Positions 53,996 through 64,000 of a stretch of 64,000 bases of DNA are shown one piece after another (the first letter of the stretch is position 1; each line of letters begins with the position of its first letter). Under the pieces are notes generated by a model, which worked only from the letters and a program-made list of their open reading frames with translations, had not been told where the DNA came from and did not search any database. The translations under genes were made by a program, and so were the position numbers. This DNA comes from Chinchilla lanigera (Eukaryota; Chordata; Mammalia; Rodentia; Chinchillidae). Location: contig NW_004955516.1 of NCBI RefSeq assembly GCF_000276665.1, forward strand, positions 3,357,345 to 3,421,344, written 5' to 3'.

Positions 53996-54340
53996 GTGGA
54001 CCTGGACTTTTTAATGAAGTTCGTAAGCTATGAATTCAATGTCTTTACTTTTGTAGGCCTATTAGGATGTTCTATTTTTTTCTCAAGTTAGATTTGGAAT
54101 TTATATTTTTCTAGAAATTTGTTTAATACTCCCAAGTTATCTAATCTGTTGGCTTAGAGCTGTTCACAGTATTTCCTTATAATTTGTTTTGTTTCTGGGA
54201 TTACTAGTGACATCCTTTCTTTCGTTCCTGATTTTAGTCATTTGAGTCTTACATTTTCTTCATCAGTCTAGTGAAAGGTGTACCAATTTTGTTAATCTTT
54301 TCCAAAAAAACAATTATTAGTTTCCTTGATTTTTCTCTGT

Positions 54341-54844
54341 TGTTATGGTTTAGATCTAGAGTGTCCCCCAAAGCTTCATATATTCAGAGATGGAGCTTTT
54401 GGAAGACAATTGGATCATATGCTGTGCTCATTAGTTGATTGATCCACTGATAAATCCATGGCTGAATGTGCTATTAAGAGGTAGGCCTGGTTGAAAGAAG
54501 AGGAAGAGGCATGACCTGAAGAGTGTATCTCCCTCCCTGGCTCCTCCCTTCTCTCTCTGCTTCCTGGCCCCCATGATGGAAGCAGCTTTCCTCTGCCCTA
54601 GGCCCACCACCATGCCATTTCTTTCTTGAAATACTTCCCATCACTTTGAACACACTTATCCCATCATTCTTGCCACCTTTTGCAGCAGTTCTAAAAGTCC
54701 TCTTTCTTGAGTGTCTTTAGTTATGCTGTCATGTCTGCCTTAATGGACTGAACCTTCAGAAACTGTGAGTCAGAATAAACCTCTCGTCCTGTAAGTTGCA
54801 AGTGTTGGGTATTTTGTCTCAGTGATAAGAAAGTGACTAAGACA
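54341..54844 (+). mobile_element. MaLR-type LTR inserted in L1 ORF2 relic
   Basis: Starts TGTTATGGTTTAGATC and ends GTGACTAAGACA with AATAAACC before the end. L1 sequence continues on both sides. A target duplication is not clean (TCTGT/TCTAG). Confidence 0.75.
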
Positions 54845-55275
54845 TCTAGTGCTTTCTGTTTCCTGTTACATTTATTTCTGCTTCAATCTTTCATCTTCCC
54901 ATCCTTCTGCTTGCTTTAGTTTAGTTTGTTCTCTTTTTTTTTTCATTGCTTGATAGGGTAAGCTTGTGCGATTGATCTGAAATCTTTCATGTTTTTTAAT
55001 GTAGGTGTTCATAGTTGTAAATTTCTAAGCACTGTGTTAGCTGTATCTGATAATTTCTGATACTTTGTGGTTTCATTTTTATTCATCTCAAAGTGTTTTT
55101 CTAATCAACCTTCTGGTTTCTTCTTTGACTTTCTGATTATTTAGCAATGTATTGTTTAATTTACACTTATTTTTAAATTTCCCACTTTTCTCTTGCTATT
55201 GATTTGTGATTTCATTCCATTATGGTTAGAAAACATACTCTGTATGATTTTACTCCTTTTAAATATACTGACACT

Positions 55276-55349
55276 GGGGTTGGGGTTATAGCTCATGAGG
55301 GGTTATAGGGGTTATAGGTCATGAGTTCGATTCCTAGTACCAAAAAAAA
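55276..55349 (+). mobile_element. Scrambled ID running into a gap
   Basis: GGGGTTATAG occurs in repeated copies where the A box to B box spacer should be; the A tail enters the N run. Confidence 0.75.
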
Positions 55350-55449
55350 NNNNNNNNNNNNNNNNNNNNNNNNNNNNNNNNNNNNNNNNNNNNNNNNNNN
55401 NNNNNNNNNNNNNNNNNNNNNNNNNNNNNNNNNNNNNNNNNNNNNNNNN
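55350..55449. other. Assembly gap (100 N)
   Basis: Fixed-size N run between an A tail and an (AT)n repeat; true length unknown. Confidence 1.
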
Positions 55450-55479
55450 ATATATATATATATACATAAAATGAGATTG

Positions 55480-55625
55480 GTTGAGAGTTGTGGCACATGT
55501 CTGTAATTCCAGCACTCGGGAGGCTGAGGCAGGAGGTTTGTTGTGAGTTCGAGACCAGCCTGGGCTACAAAGGGAGCTCAAGGCCAGCCCGAACTGCGTA
55601 GCAGATCCTGTCTCAAAAAGACAAA
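55480..55625 (+). mobile_element. B1 SINE
   Basis: B1 with internal duplication followed by (AT)n. Confidence 0.9.
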
Positions 55626-55794
55626 TATATATATATATTTGCACTTGCTGTAATGCTTGTAATGCTTTTAAATAAATTATTGAAGAGGGTCATTTTATCC
55701 TTTCTGCATATCCTAGACCTTTTTGTCTCCGTCCAACAGATTTTTATTTCTTAAAGCTTTGAGACTGTGGTTCTAGATTTTTAAAGTTTGCCTT

Positions 55795-55950
55795 TTTTGC
55801 TGGGCATAGTGGAATATCCCTGTGATCCCAGCACTCAAGAGGCTGAGGCAGGAGGATTGATGTGAGTTCAAGACCAGCCTAGGCTACAAAGTGAGCTCAA
55901 GGCCAGCCTGAACTACACAGAGAGACCCTGTCTCAAAAAGATAAATAAAT
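55795..55950 (+). mobile_element. B1 SINE
   Basis: B1 with internal duplication and AATA tail. Confidence 0.9.
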
Positions 55951-56494
55951 AAATAGAGATATGCATTATATCCTAACATATGGCTTACTTTTTAGAATGT
56001 TCCATGTGTACTACAGAATGTATGTTTTACTGTTGGAGAGAATGTTCTATAGATGTCGGGAAGAGGTATGTGGTTCTATAACAAGTTGAATTTTTATAAA
56101 CTTATTCTTAACAAGGTTCAGAAGTTTTTCTTGAATGAATGCTTTTCAGACTGTTATAAACCTTTGGCTAATTTCTGGAGTTCTAAAATAAAGCTTACTT
56201 TGGCAATTGTTACTTTTGTTTCCATTGCATTTATAGAAATCCAGATTTAGAGAGGTTCTTACTCTCCTATTCCAGAAGTTCTTTTTTTTGGTCAAACCTT
56301 TCCATCAATACAGACTTTTTAATGTGCCATTTGTCGTGAAATACACAGGTGTGCCTAGTCTTTTGTTTCATTTTTAATGTCCTAAACTCAAAGTTACTTC
56401 CGGCTCCAACACATAAAGTAACCCTGTAAGATAAGGCTGAAGGGAGTCTGTCCCCAACTACCTCCAGATATTCTACTTTCAAAATACTGTTTTG

Positions 56495-56650
56495 GTTTTT
56501 TTTTGTCTTTTTGAGACAGGGTCTCACTATGCAGTTCAGGCTGGCCTTGAGCTCACTTTGTTGCCCAAGCTGGCCTCAAACTCGCAACGATCCTCCTGCC
56601 TCAGCTTCCCGAGTGCTGGGATTGCAGGAGTGCGCCATCATGCCTGGCTT
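56495..56650 (-). mobile_element. B1 SINE
   Basis: Reverse B1; CTTTCAAAATACTGTTTT duplicated. Confidence 0.93.
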
Positions 56651-56926
56651 TCAAAATACTGTTTTAAAAACACTTGAAATAATTCTCTGTGATTACTGGA
56701 GAAACTTGAGATGTACCTACCTTACCTGTTTCATTTTTGCTTTTATTTTTCTATATTTAGGGAATGCTTTCTTCCTTCTTAACTTTTAAAAGTTGTGTGA
56801 AGCATTTGCTATCAAACTTAAATCTGTGAAACAAGAGCTATTCATAAAGATCAAGCTTTGATCATTACCTTTCCTGCCTTATAGATTGCATTTATTTATT
56901 TATATGTTTATTTATTTATATATTTG

Positions 56927-57115
56927 ATACTGAGGATTTAACTCAGGGCTTTCACCTTGAGCTACACCCCTAGTTGTTTTTATTTTTAATTTTTTATTTT
57001 GAAACGGGGTTTCATTAAGTGTCTAGTTTGTCCAGGTTGGGCTTGAATTTGTGCTCCTCCTGCTTCAGCCTCCCAGAGTGGTGGGACTACAGGCAAGCAC
57101 CACCACACCTCTCAG
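56927..57115 (-). mobile_element. B1-dID dimeric SINE
   Basis: Reverse ID half then reverse B1 half, preceded by (ATTT)n. Confidence 0.7.
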
Positions 57116-57119
57116 GTTA

Positions 57120-57794
57120 CCATTCTTAAATTAGCATTTGTGTATTCAGTATTGTTTCTTTTTGACAATAGGAGCACCTTACTACTTGTACCTAGTCCTC
57201 CATTCCCATTCCTCCTTGCATTTTCCTTAACAAGGCACTGTGGAGACCACTCCATAACACTGAGCTCATCTTCATTTAAAAGGGTTTTGAAACCTCCAAG
57301 GAAAAAGTATTTGAGCTTAAGTGAGTCACATTTTGGCCAGATAATATATAAAATGATGTTTTGCTAAGATCTTCCAATTTGTTAGGCAATTGCCGCTATC
57401 ATTTCTTGCTGAGACTCCCACAACTTTAGGAGCTGGTGATCTCTCTCTGGCCATCTGGGGCTATTTCAGAGAGTTGCTCTTGTTTTAGAGTTTCCTGGTC
57501 GTGTTTTCTTCTGGCCGCTTCTTTCTCTTCCTGTAGTTCACCCGTAGCTTAGAGACCCCGTGGGTGATTTCTCCTTGTGGAAGAACAGAGCTCAAGGTGG
57601 ATGACAGTTGGCCACATGCGGTTAAGGAGCGGATCAGTACAAGGATCGGTTACTTTTCCACTGGTAGGCTAAGGGTTTTAGCACATCTCTTCATTTTACA
57701 ATAATAACTTGATGACTGTGTTTTAATATGGAAAAAGAAAAATGTTAGAAAAAATACAAATAGTAGCTCTGGTAGGGCCTGGCCATTAAATGTC
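57120..57794. other. Unassigned
   Basis: No recognised repeat or gene. Confidence 0.4.
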
Positions 57795-58058
57795 ACCAGA
57801 TTTAGCAAACTAAAATAAAGGACATCCTGTTAAATTTGAATTTTAGGTAAACAATGTTACAAGGATTATGCTAAAAAATTATTGATTATTAGTGGGCTTG
57901 GGATGCAGCTCAGTGGTAGAGCACTTGTGCAGCACACACTGCCCTGGGTTGGATCCTCAGCACCATCACCAAAAAAACAAAAACAAAAAACAACATGACT
58001 TAAAATTCAATTTAGTGGAGCATCCTGTATATTATCTATAAATTTTACTTGGAACCCA
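57795..58058. repeat. Palindromic DNA-transposon-like element split by an ID
   Basis: Left arm AAAGGACATCCTGTTAAATT (57820s) mirrors right arm AATTTAGTGGAGCATCCTG (58010s), as in short palindromic MER-type elements. Confidence 0.55.
57893..57990 (+). mobile_element. Old ID SINE
   Basis: TGGGATGCAGCTCAGTGGTA .. TCCTCAGCACC with A-rich tail. Confidence 0.75.
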
Positions 58059-58999
58059 GATGAAGTAGGTCATATGGCCTTAGCTTGTTGATTGTTCACT
58101 GTCTGGAATGAAGTAGTCTAGGGCTGGTATGGAACTCCCACCCCATAGCTCCAGCCAAAGCTGTTAGTTACAGAGTTTTGTGCTGGAAGAGGTCTGGCTT
58201 AGACCTTTTTGGACTCATCTTTTTGCTTTTCTGCTATAGACACCTCCACCTAGCAGTCACGCTGAAATGTACGTGCTTTATCCCATCCTCCTCATTTTGC
58301 TCATGTTGTTCCCTACCCTCTTTCCACCTCCTTCCCTCACTCTCCATTTCACTAACTCCTATGGGTCCTTTGAACAAGCATTTTAGGGTAAAGTCCAAGT
58401 AGAAGTACTATGCTCACTCCCATTTTCTTGTAGCCAGTTACTGTCTTGGTCTACCTTTTATTTTTCTGCTTTGTGTCCATAGACAGTGTCCGTGAAATAA
58501 TGCTCTACTGCAAGAAACTCAACAATTCAAGTGTGATGGTTAAGGGCAACTGATTTTCCTTCCCAATATTAGGGTGGTTAAAGGGAGTTGTGGGCATTGT
58601 TTGAGCTAATTAACTTTAAACATTTCTACAAAGGAAGAGCTACTACACAATTTTACCAAATGTTGTCACAAGGCAGCACATGCCTAATATTGTCAGACCA
58701 TTTGCTTTTTCAAGAAACATAAAAAAATAATTTTTTTGCATATGTGAAATCTTTCAATTCACAAATTTTACCATTTTAAGAAAATCTATGTAAGCAAAAT
58801 AAAACTCATTTCTAGGTTGGCTTCAGCCATCGAACCACCAGTTTGAGGGCTTGTATTAAACATTTAAAACTGACATTCTCCAGAGAACTTCCCATGAGCT
58901 GGACTAACATTTTTATTTCACTCTGATCACTCTAGGGTAATTGCTTTCCTGTGTTCTCCCTGAAAGCAGCACCTTTGAATTTTCTTTCCTTTCTCTCCC

Positions 59000-59000
<1 letters not shown>
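58059..59000. other. Unassigned
   Basis: C/T-rich part at 58280-58350 and ordinary DNA; no gene seen. Confidence 0.4.

Positions 59001-59062
<62 letters not shown>
59001..59062 (+). repeat. (CT)n microsatellite
   Basis: About 29 CT units. Confidence 0.95.
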
Positions 59063-59068
<6 letters not shown>

Positions 59069-59095
59069 TTTTCTTGTCTTTCTGTCTTTCTTTCT

Positions 59096-59260
59096 TTTAC
59101 TAGACTAGAGACCACAATGAGCTATATCCCAGCCCTTTTTAGAAAATTTGAGACAGGATCTCACTAAGTCACTAAATCGCAACACTGAACTCAAACTTGT
59201 GATCCTCCTGCTTCAGCCTCCTGAAGTGCTGGGATTACAGGCAAAAACCATGCCTGGCTG
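59096..59260 (-). mobile_element. B1-dID dimeric SINE, degenerate
   Basis: Reverse ID fragment then reverse B1 half. Confidence 0.65.
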
Positions 59261-59261
59261 A

Positions 59262-59360
59262 ATTTCATTTTCTTAACCTCAGCAACTAGAAGATTGCCTG
59301 AGACATAGTAGACATTCAGATGAATGAGTGAATGAATGTATGAGTGAATGAATGCATCTA
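59262..59360 (+). repeat. L2 3' end with (TGAA)n
   Basis: GCCTGAGACATAGTAGACAT then (GAATGAAT)-type repeats typical of the L2 end. Confidence 0.6.
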
Positions 59361-60810
59361 GGTCACCCATTTTCCCCAGCCACAACATGGAATTTTCAGA
59401 GGCAGAATTTTAAAATTCCTTCCTCATCCCAAAATGGAGCAAAAAAGGTAAACTGATTATATTGGACATAAAGCTAGAAGTATTTTGCAGTTTAAGGCTG
59501 GTAAACTGTGGAAAACTGTGGAAATTCAATAGTTGATTGCCTCTTGGAAACCACATGTGAAGCCGACAATCAGGCTTCTAGAATTTGGCACTGTTTTATA
59601 GTTCTACTCACAGTGGTTTTGAAATAATGTGACTTGTAGTCAGTACAAATGCATTATTGTTAATATTTTATCAGAGAGTTATTGTTTTCCCTTTGAATGT
59701 CTCATTACAGGCACTGCTGCATTATTAAGTATAAATGTGTTACATCCAAGGACCAATTTTTCCTATCCCTGCAGTATGCATTTCTGATTTTACAATAGAA
59801 ATCAATGGGTAAGTTAGATTCATTTAACCTGAATTTACTTCATAGCACACTTTGTTGGAATGCATGTATTCTTCCATTTGAAGGATAACCTGCATAATCA
59901 CGTAGTATATTTTATGCTCTGGTAGCAGAATAAAACAAGCAAATGGAGCCAACTTTATTGTGAACCACAATAGAGCAGCTGCGTGGTGACTGCAGATATC
60001 ACTGGATACATCACCCAGGGACTGTCAGCTATTGGTACAATCAAGAATGTATCTTCCAAATTTTCACGAAAAAGCGATAGCATATCACATATACATGCTG
60101 TTGTTTGTGCACCTCTTTCTGATAAATGTTCTAAATCCAGTGTGGTGACTGAGCCCTGTTAAAAAGCAGTTATGTTTCAACTCTTCATGCAGAAATGCTA
60201 CTTAACGAATAAAAGAGTTTTTACCTATTTAGGAATTATTTATGAATTTATAAACAATCATAATTTTTAATACTCCAAAGCATTAAGTTGAACACACGTG
60301 TGAAAACGGTACACACAGGGCCATTGCCTGCCATGTGGCTTAGCTGAAACCTCACAACAAAGGGAAGCTTTCAGTGCATGAGAGGACGTGTAACAGGAAA
60401 AACTTACCAGAGATATCTGACTTCCCTTTCCCTTATATCACGCTTAAAAGCATTGCATTTCCTAGGGAAGAGTTTATAATATAATTTGCTGTTGAGATGA
60501 AGAACTTGACAAAACAGGGCATTGTGGTGGGTACATGGGCATCACCAGTTTTGAGGCAGGACAAGATTCCACGTAGTCCCAGCCCCTTTTTCCCACTGTG
60601 CCCTCAGCACCAGACCCATGCACACACTTCTTTCCTTGTATGATACTCAGAAAACAGCAAGTTTTAACAGCTTGAGAATGAGAACCTGTACAATGAGAGA
60701 AGCTTTACAAATACATTTTTAAACGCACCACAAGGGTTTTTTTCCCTCTCCCAAGGCAGCTGGGATTCCGAGATTCTAAGAATTATAAAATAAAGGAAAT
60801 CTATGTTCTT
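59361..60810. other. Longest repeat-free stretch, no gene seen
   Basis: About 1.45 kb with no SINE, LTR or LINE text that I recognise and no credible frame. Candidate for conserved non-coding DNA. Confidence 0.45.
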
Positions 60811-60911
60811 TTTTTTTTTTGGTTTTTGGTTTTTCTCCGGTACCGGGAACCAAACTCATGACCTTGCGCTTGCCAGGCAGGCGCTTTGCCGCTGAGCTAA
60901 ATCCCCACCCC
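60811..60911 (-). mobile_element. ID SINE
   Basis: Reverse ID; CTATKTTCTT on both sides. Confidence 0.9.
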
Positions 60912-60989
60912 CTATTTTCTTCTTTTGTTAGGATTCATAACTGTCCTGTTGTGAATTGGTCTTTCACTGGTAAGAGTGGTTAGATTAAA

Positions 60990-61120
60990 TTAGTTTTTCC
61001 CAAATTGTGGTCTAAGATCGTCAGACAAATCATATGAGGACTGAATGGAGACTTTAGTATTAAACATGAAAATTCCTGGGCCCAAACCTATAGAATCTTT
61101 GAGTCCAACCAATTTGCCAG
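60990..61120 (+). repeat. Possible MER5-like hAT relic
   Basis: CCAAATTGTGGTCTAAGATC .. AAAATTCCTGGGCCC; diverged. Confidence 0.4.
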
Positions 61121-61288
61121 TTGTAGCTACTTCTTACTCACATCAGAATTTAAGATCTGCTTAGCTAGGTAAACGCGAGCGCTCCTTCATCGTCCCAATT
61201 TCTGTGAGGCACAGAGAATCTTCCTAAAATTAAGGTTGTTGGTAAAAGAAATTTCTGTTTCTTCTTTGCATTAGATTTAAGAAACCTG

Positions 61289-61385
61289 GAGGCTGGGGAT
61301 TTAGCTCAGCAGCAAAGCACCTGCCTGGCAAGCATGAGGTCATGGGTTCAATTCCTGGTACCGGAAAATAAATAAATAAATAAAT
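61289..61385 (+). mobile_element. ID SINE
   Basis: ID with (AAAT)n tail; AGATTTAAGAAACCTG duplicated. Confidence 0.93.
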
Positions 61386-61442
61386 AGATTTAAGAAACCT
61401 GAAAAGGTTGTTGTGTATGTGTGTGCTTCTTTTGCTGGTTTT

Positions 61443-61557
61443 TTTTTAGACAAGGACTCACTGTGTAGTCAAGGCTGGCTTTGAACTTGCTATGTAGCTC
61501 AGACTGTCCTCAAACTTATAATTCTCTTGCCTCAACCTCCTGAGTGCTGGATTTACT
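61443..61557 (-). mobile_element. B1 SINE
   Basis: Reverse degenerate B1. Confidence 0.78.
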
Positions 61558-61599
61558 GAAAAGAGCTTCTTGAAATGAGGCTTCACCCAGTCTGTGCAA

Positions 61600-61700
61600 T
61601 TTAGCCATGTATCCAGACTCTGTCTCAAAATGAAAAACAAACAAAGGTCTGGGAATATAACTTAGTGCAAAAGCCATGGGTCCAATCGCAGTAACACACA
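61600..61700 (+). mobile_element. B1 tail plus ID (B1-dID fragment)
   Basis: GACTCTGTCTCAAAATG then GTCTGGGAATATAACTTAGT. Confidence 0.6.
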
Positions 61701-61739
61701 CACGCAACGTAAGAAAGAAAAGAAGAAATGAATTTTAGT

Positions 61740-62364
61740 TACTAGATGAAATGCAGTGGGTAGAGACCTAGTATACCTTGAGCTATGTGGACGAAAAGCA
61801 CTTAAATATTTAAAACAAATCATTCGATTTTAAATCTACTAACTCAAGACTTGTTGATTTTTATGACTGGGGGGAGACTGATTTTGTCACCAGGTGGAGT
61901 ATGAGAAGATCCCTAAAGAAAAGATGGGGACCTCAACTTGCTCCTTCCCCTTACAGAGTAGGTAGTAGGCTCACTGACTTCTATCACACACACACACAAA
62001 AGAATTTCAGGAAACATACTGTGAGTCATAGATGGGTTTATTAGGCAGAATGAGATGGTAAGAAAGAATAGGAAAAAACTCTAGAGGAAACTGGAAGTAG
62101 CTGACTGGAAGGGGCTCACTCTGGTGAAGTTCAAAATGGCCTACTCACAAGGAAAAGAGACCAGTTTATTGGGTGGCCTGGAGTCTAGCTGATCATTGTT
62201 TCTGTTTTGGTGTCCGTGGTTTTGGATAAATTCTTATGGCCTGAGAGGTGATTTGATTCCCATGAAATGATTATCTCTTCTTGGGAAGGTGATTTCATCA
62301 TGGGGTGGTCTGCGAGGTTCTGGTCTTCCTGGAACCCAGATTACACATTTAAGACGATGGATGG
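61740..62364. other. Unassigned, maybe an old ERV LTR
   Basis: Contains a minus-strand AATAAA-like site near 62036 and a short (CA)n (61985-61999). No firm match. Confidence 0.3.
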
Positions 62365-62855
62365 TGTTATGGTTTGTATCTAGATGTCTCCCCAAAGCTT
62401 CATGCGGTCATAGGTGGGGCTTTACAGAGGTGGCTGGATCTAGGGGGCATAAAACTGGGATTAAGGGGGTGGTACTGGGATTAAGCGTGTGTGATTATTA
62501 AATGAGTCCACTGATTGGTTTAGCATAGTTCTGGGTGTGAATAATGGGAAGGTCCACCCCAGGTGTGGGTGGCACTACCCAAAAAGCAGGTAGCCTGGAG
62601 GAGATAAAAGGGAGAAGCAGGCTGGTGCTGTTGCTGGTGCTTCTGCTGCTGCTGCTGCTTCCTGCTCTGCCGTCTCCTGCCTGCTTGAGATGAACCATTT
62701 CTCCTCTGTGATGCCCCTCTGCTGTGCCACCCCGACTTGGAGCCAGCCAACTATGGACTGAAACCTCTATAAACTGTTAACTGAAATAAACCTTCCCTCC
62801 TTTAACTTTAGGTATTAGGTATTTTGTCTCAGCAATGAGAAAAGTAACTAAGACA
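62365..62855 (+). mobile_element. Solo MaLR-type LTR
   Basis: 491 bp from TGTTATGG to AAGACA, with AATAAACC near the end and a short GCT repeat (62640-62660). Flanks GATGG and GCTGG are an imperfect 5-bp duplication. Related to the LTR at 25105. Confidence 0.8.
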
Positions 62856-63520
62856 GCTGGAGGGGGGCATTTTAGGCATTGCCTCAGGGGGATGTGGAAC
62901 TGGACTTTTAAAAGCTTTTAATTGACTGTCCCTGTAAATTCTGAAAACTACTTTAGCTGCTCTGATTTTGATATCGTCAGTCTTAAAAGGGGATGAGACA
63001 GGCTAAGTAAATTTAGGGATAATAAACTTTGTTTTATCAACCGTGCCTAAATAATTAACATATCCAAAGTTTTAAGGTAATAAAAGATACAAAATGAAGG
63101 TCAAACTTTGTTCTACTTTTAGTTTCTTGTTGGACATCTGTTGGTCCAGACTTTAGGTCCCTGTTACAAAGCCTCAGCTTGTTTATGCTACTAACCAAGA
63201 CAAGGGAGGCAGCACGAACAAATCAAAGGAGTAAAGACGTGGAGCACAAATACGGATAACCCGGAGTAACTTTGGTTGTGTCCTGAAGTTGCAGTTTTCT
63301 TAATGGTACAGTTTAAAAATGATTTTCCTTGTCTTCTTTCTACCTATCTCTAGCTCTCCTATCTTCCCTCTATTTGACATATATTTCTATGCCTTTTCTG
63401 TTTATTTTCAACAGATCTGAATTACTTCATTTTGTTACTCTCTGGGTGGAAGTTACTTGGTTTTAGAGCCTACAAGAAATTGAGGAAGCATTCACAGACA
63501 GCCTCGTGAGGCCTTAAAAA
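62856..63520. other. Unassigned
   Basis: No recognised repeat or gene. Confidence 0.4.
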
Positions 63521-63526
63521 CCTCAG

Positions 63527-63715
63527 GTGAGCTGGATGTGGTGGTACACACCTGTAATCCCAGCACTCTGGGAGGCTGAGGCAGGAGGATTGTAAATTTG
63601 AGCCCAGCCTGGGTAACTTAGCAATTTATTGAAACCCTGTTTCCAAAATAAAATTAAGTAGGGGCTGGGAATGTAGCTCAGTGCAAAGGCCTTGGGGTCA
63701 ATCCCTAGTACCACA
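63527..63715 (+). mobile_element. B1-dID dimeric SINE
   Basis: B1 half, A-rich linker, ID half, then a (CA)-rich tail. Confidence 0.8.
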
Positions 63716-63789
63716 CACATACATTCACACAAAATGAAGTGAGGAAGTTGACATGGAGTTTTCTATGTGATAGATTAGAAAAGCACCTG

Positions 63790-64000
63790 CTTCTGGTTGT
63801 TCAGCCTATGGAGCACCTGAACTCTCATACATGGTTGAGATAAGAGCATGAAATTGTGCTTCTTACTTCAGAAAGAAATTTGGCAAACCTTCAAAAATTA
63901 AATGTGTACTGTTCTTATGACCTGGCGATTCCACTCCAATTGGCAATTCCAATATATTTGGGAGAAATGAAAGCATACACACCTACAAAGACAGCTCAGC
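63790..64000 (+). repeat. L1 3' relic running off the window
   Basis: ACTCTCATACATGGTTGAG .. TTTGGCAAACCTTCAAAAAT .. GACCTGGCGATTCCACTCC. Confidence 0.65.

Larger units (their letters stand above)
53106..56275 (-). repeat. Long L1 relic (3' end then ORF2) with later insertions
   Basis: Reversed L1 3' end at 53106-53830 (GAAACCACTAATCTAATC). ORF2 RT region from 53840, e.g. TCTAATCTGTTGGCTTAGAG, AACAATTATTAGTTTCCTTG, TAGAATGTTCCATGTG. It is not open. Insertions are listed separately. Confidence 0.72.

Noticed and set aside
4813..61385. tRNA-like bodies (TAGCTCAG..GGTTCGA-type boxes) throughout
   Set aside because: They carry GGGGCTGGGGATT starts, A tails and target duplications, so they are ID SINEs derived from a tRNA, not functional tRNA genes.
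1..64000. Exons of KDM6A or FUNDC1 expected near DUSP21 in human
   Set aside because: I found no exon-like conserved coding segments for either; they presumably lie outside the window.
1..64000. CRISPR arrays, operons, bacterial-type defence systems
   Set aside because: The sequence is plainly mammalian; the periodic repeats are microsatellites and SINEs.

Overview
The window is mammalian nuclear DNA from a rodent. It is dense with rodent SINEs: tRNA-derived ID elements, B1 elements with an internal duplication, and older B1+ID dimers of the B1-dID type. It also holds rodent-type LINE-1 3' ends and ERVL/MaLR LTRs. The B1-dID dimers and the ID consensus ending in GGTACC suggest a non-muroid rodent (beaver, kangaroo-rat or similar), but I cannot fix the species. 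Two 100-N runs mark assembly gaps.

I support one intact protein gene: an intronless dual-specificity phosphatase on the minus strand (12375-12944), best matched to DUSP21. It has an in-frame ATG, an intact HCxxGxSRS active site and a downstream AATAAA. DUSP21 is X-linked in human, just upstream of KDM6A, so the window is probably X-chromosomal. I see no KDM6A or other exons.

Layout. 1-8.3 kb: old L1/HAL1 pieces, a 138-bp inverted duplication (1862-1999 / 3314-3452) and a three-level nest of LTRs (3.64-4.97 kb). 8.3-10.45 kb: a minus-strand ERVL provirus with a 5-bp target duplication, keeping only the integrase tail and a broken dUTPase. 11-14.5 kb: the repeat-poor DUSP21 neighbourhood. 14.5-47.7 kb: L1 and L2 remnants, MaLR LTRs and many SINEs. 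47.74-50.12 kb: a complete minus-strand MaLR provirus (2.4 kb, two LTRs, tRNA-Leu-type primer site, 5-bp target duplication). 50.3-51.4 kb: a strongly A/purine-rich tract. 53-56.3 kb: a long minus-strand L1 ORF2 relic with later insertions. 57-64 kb: mostly unassigned DNA, including the longest repeat-free stretch (59.4-60.8 kb), one more LTR and SINEs.

The genes do not form a pathway. The coherent story is retrotransposon history. The ERVL and the MaLR share LTR ends and 3' internal sequence, as expected of an autonomous element and its non-autonomous derivative, and many ID/B1 insertions can be ordered by nesting and target-site duplications. I found no convincing new molecular system. The best leads are the inverted duplication, the ERVL/MaLR pair and an unlabelled LINE-like 3'-end family. 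Repeat family names are recognised by eye, not by database search.
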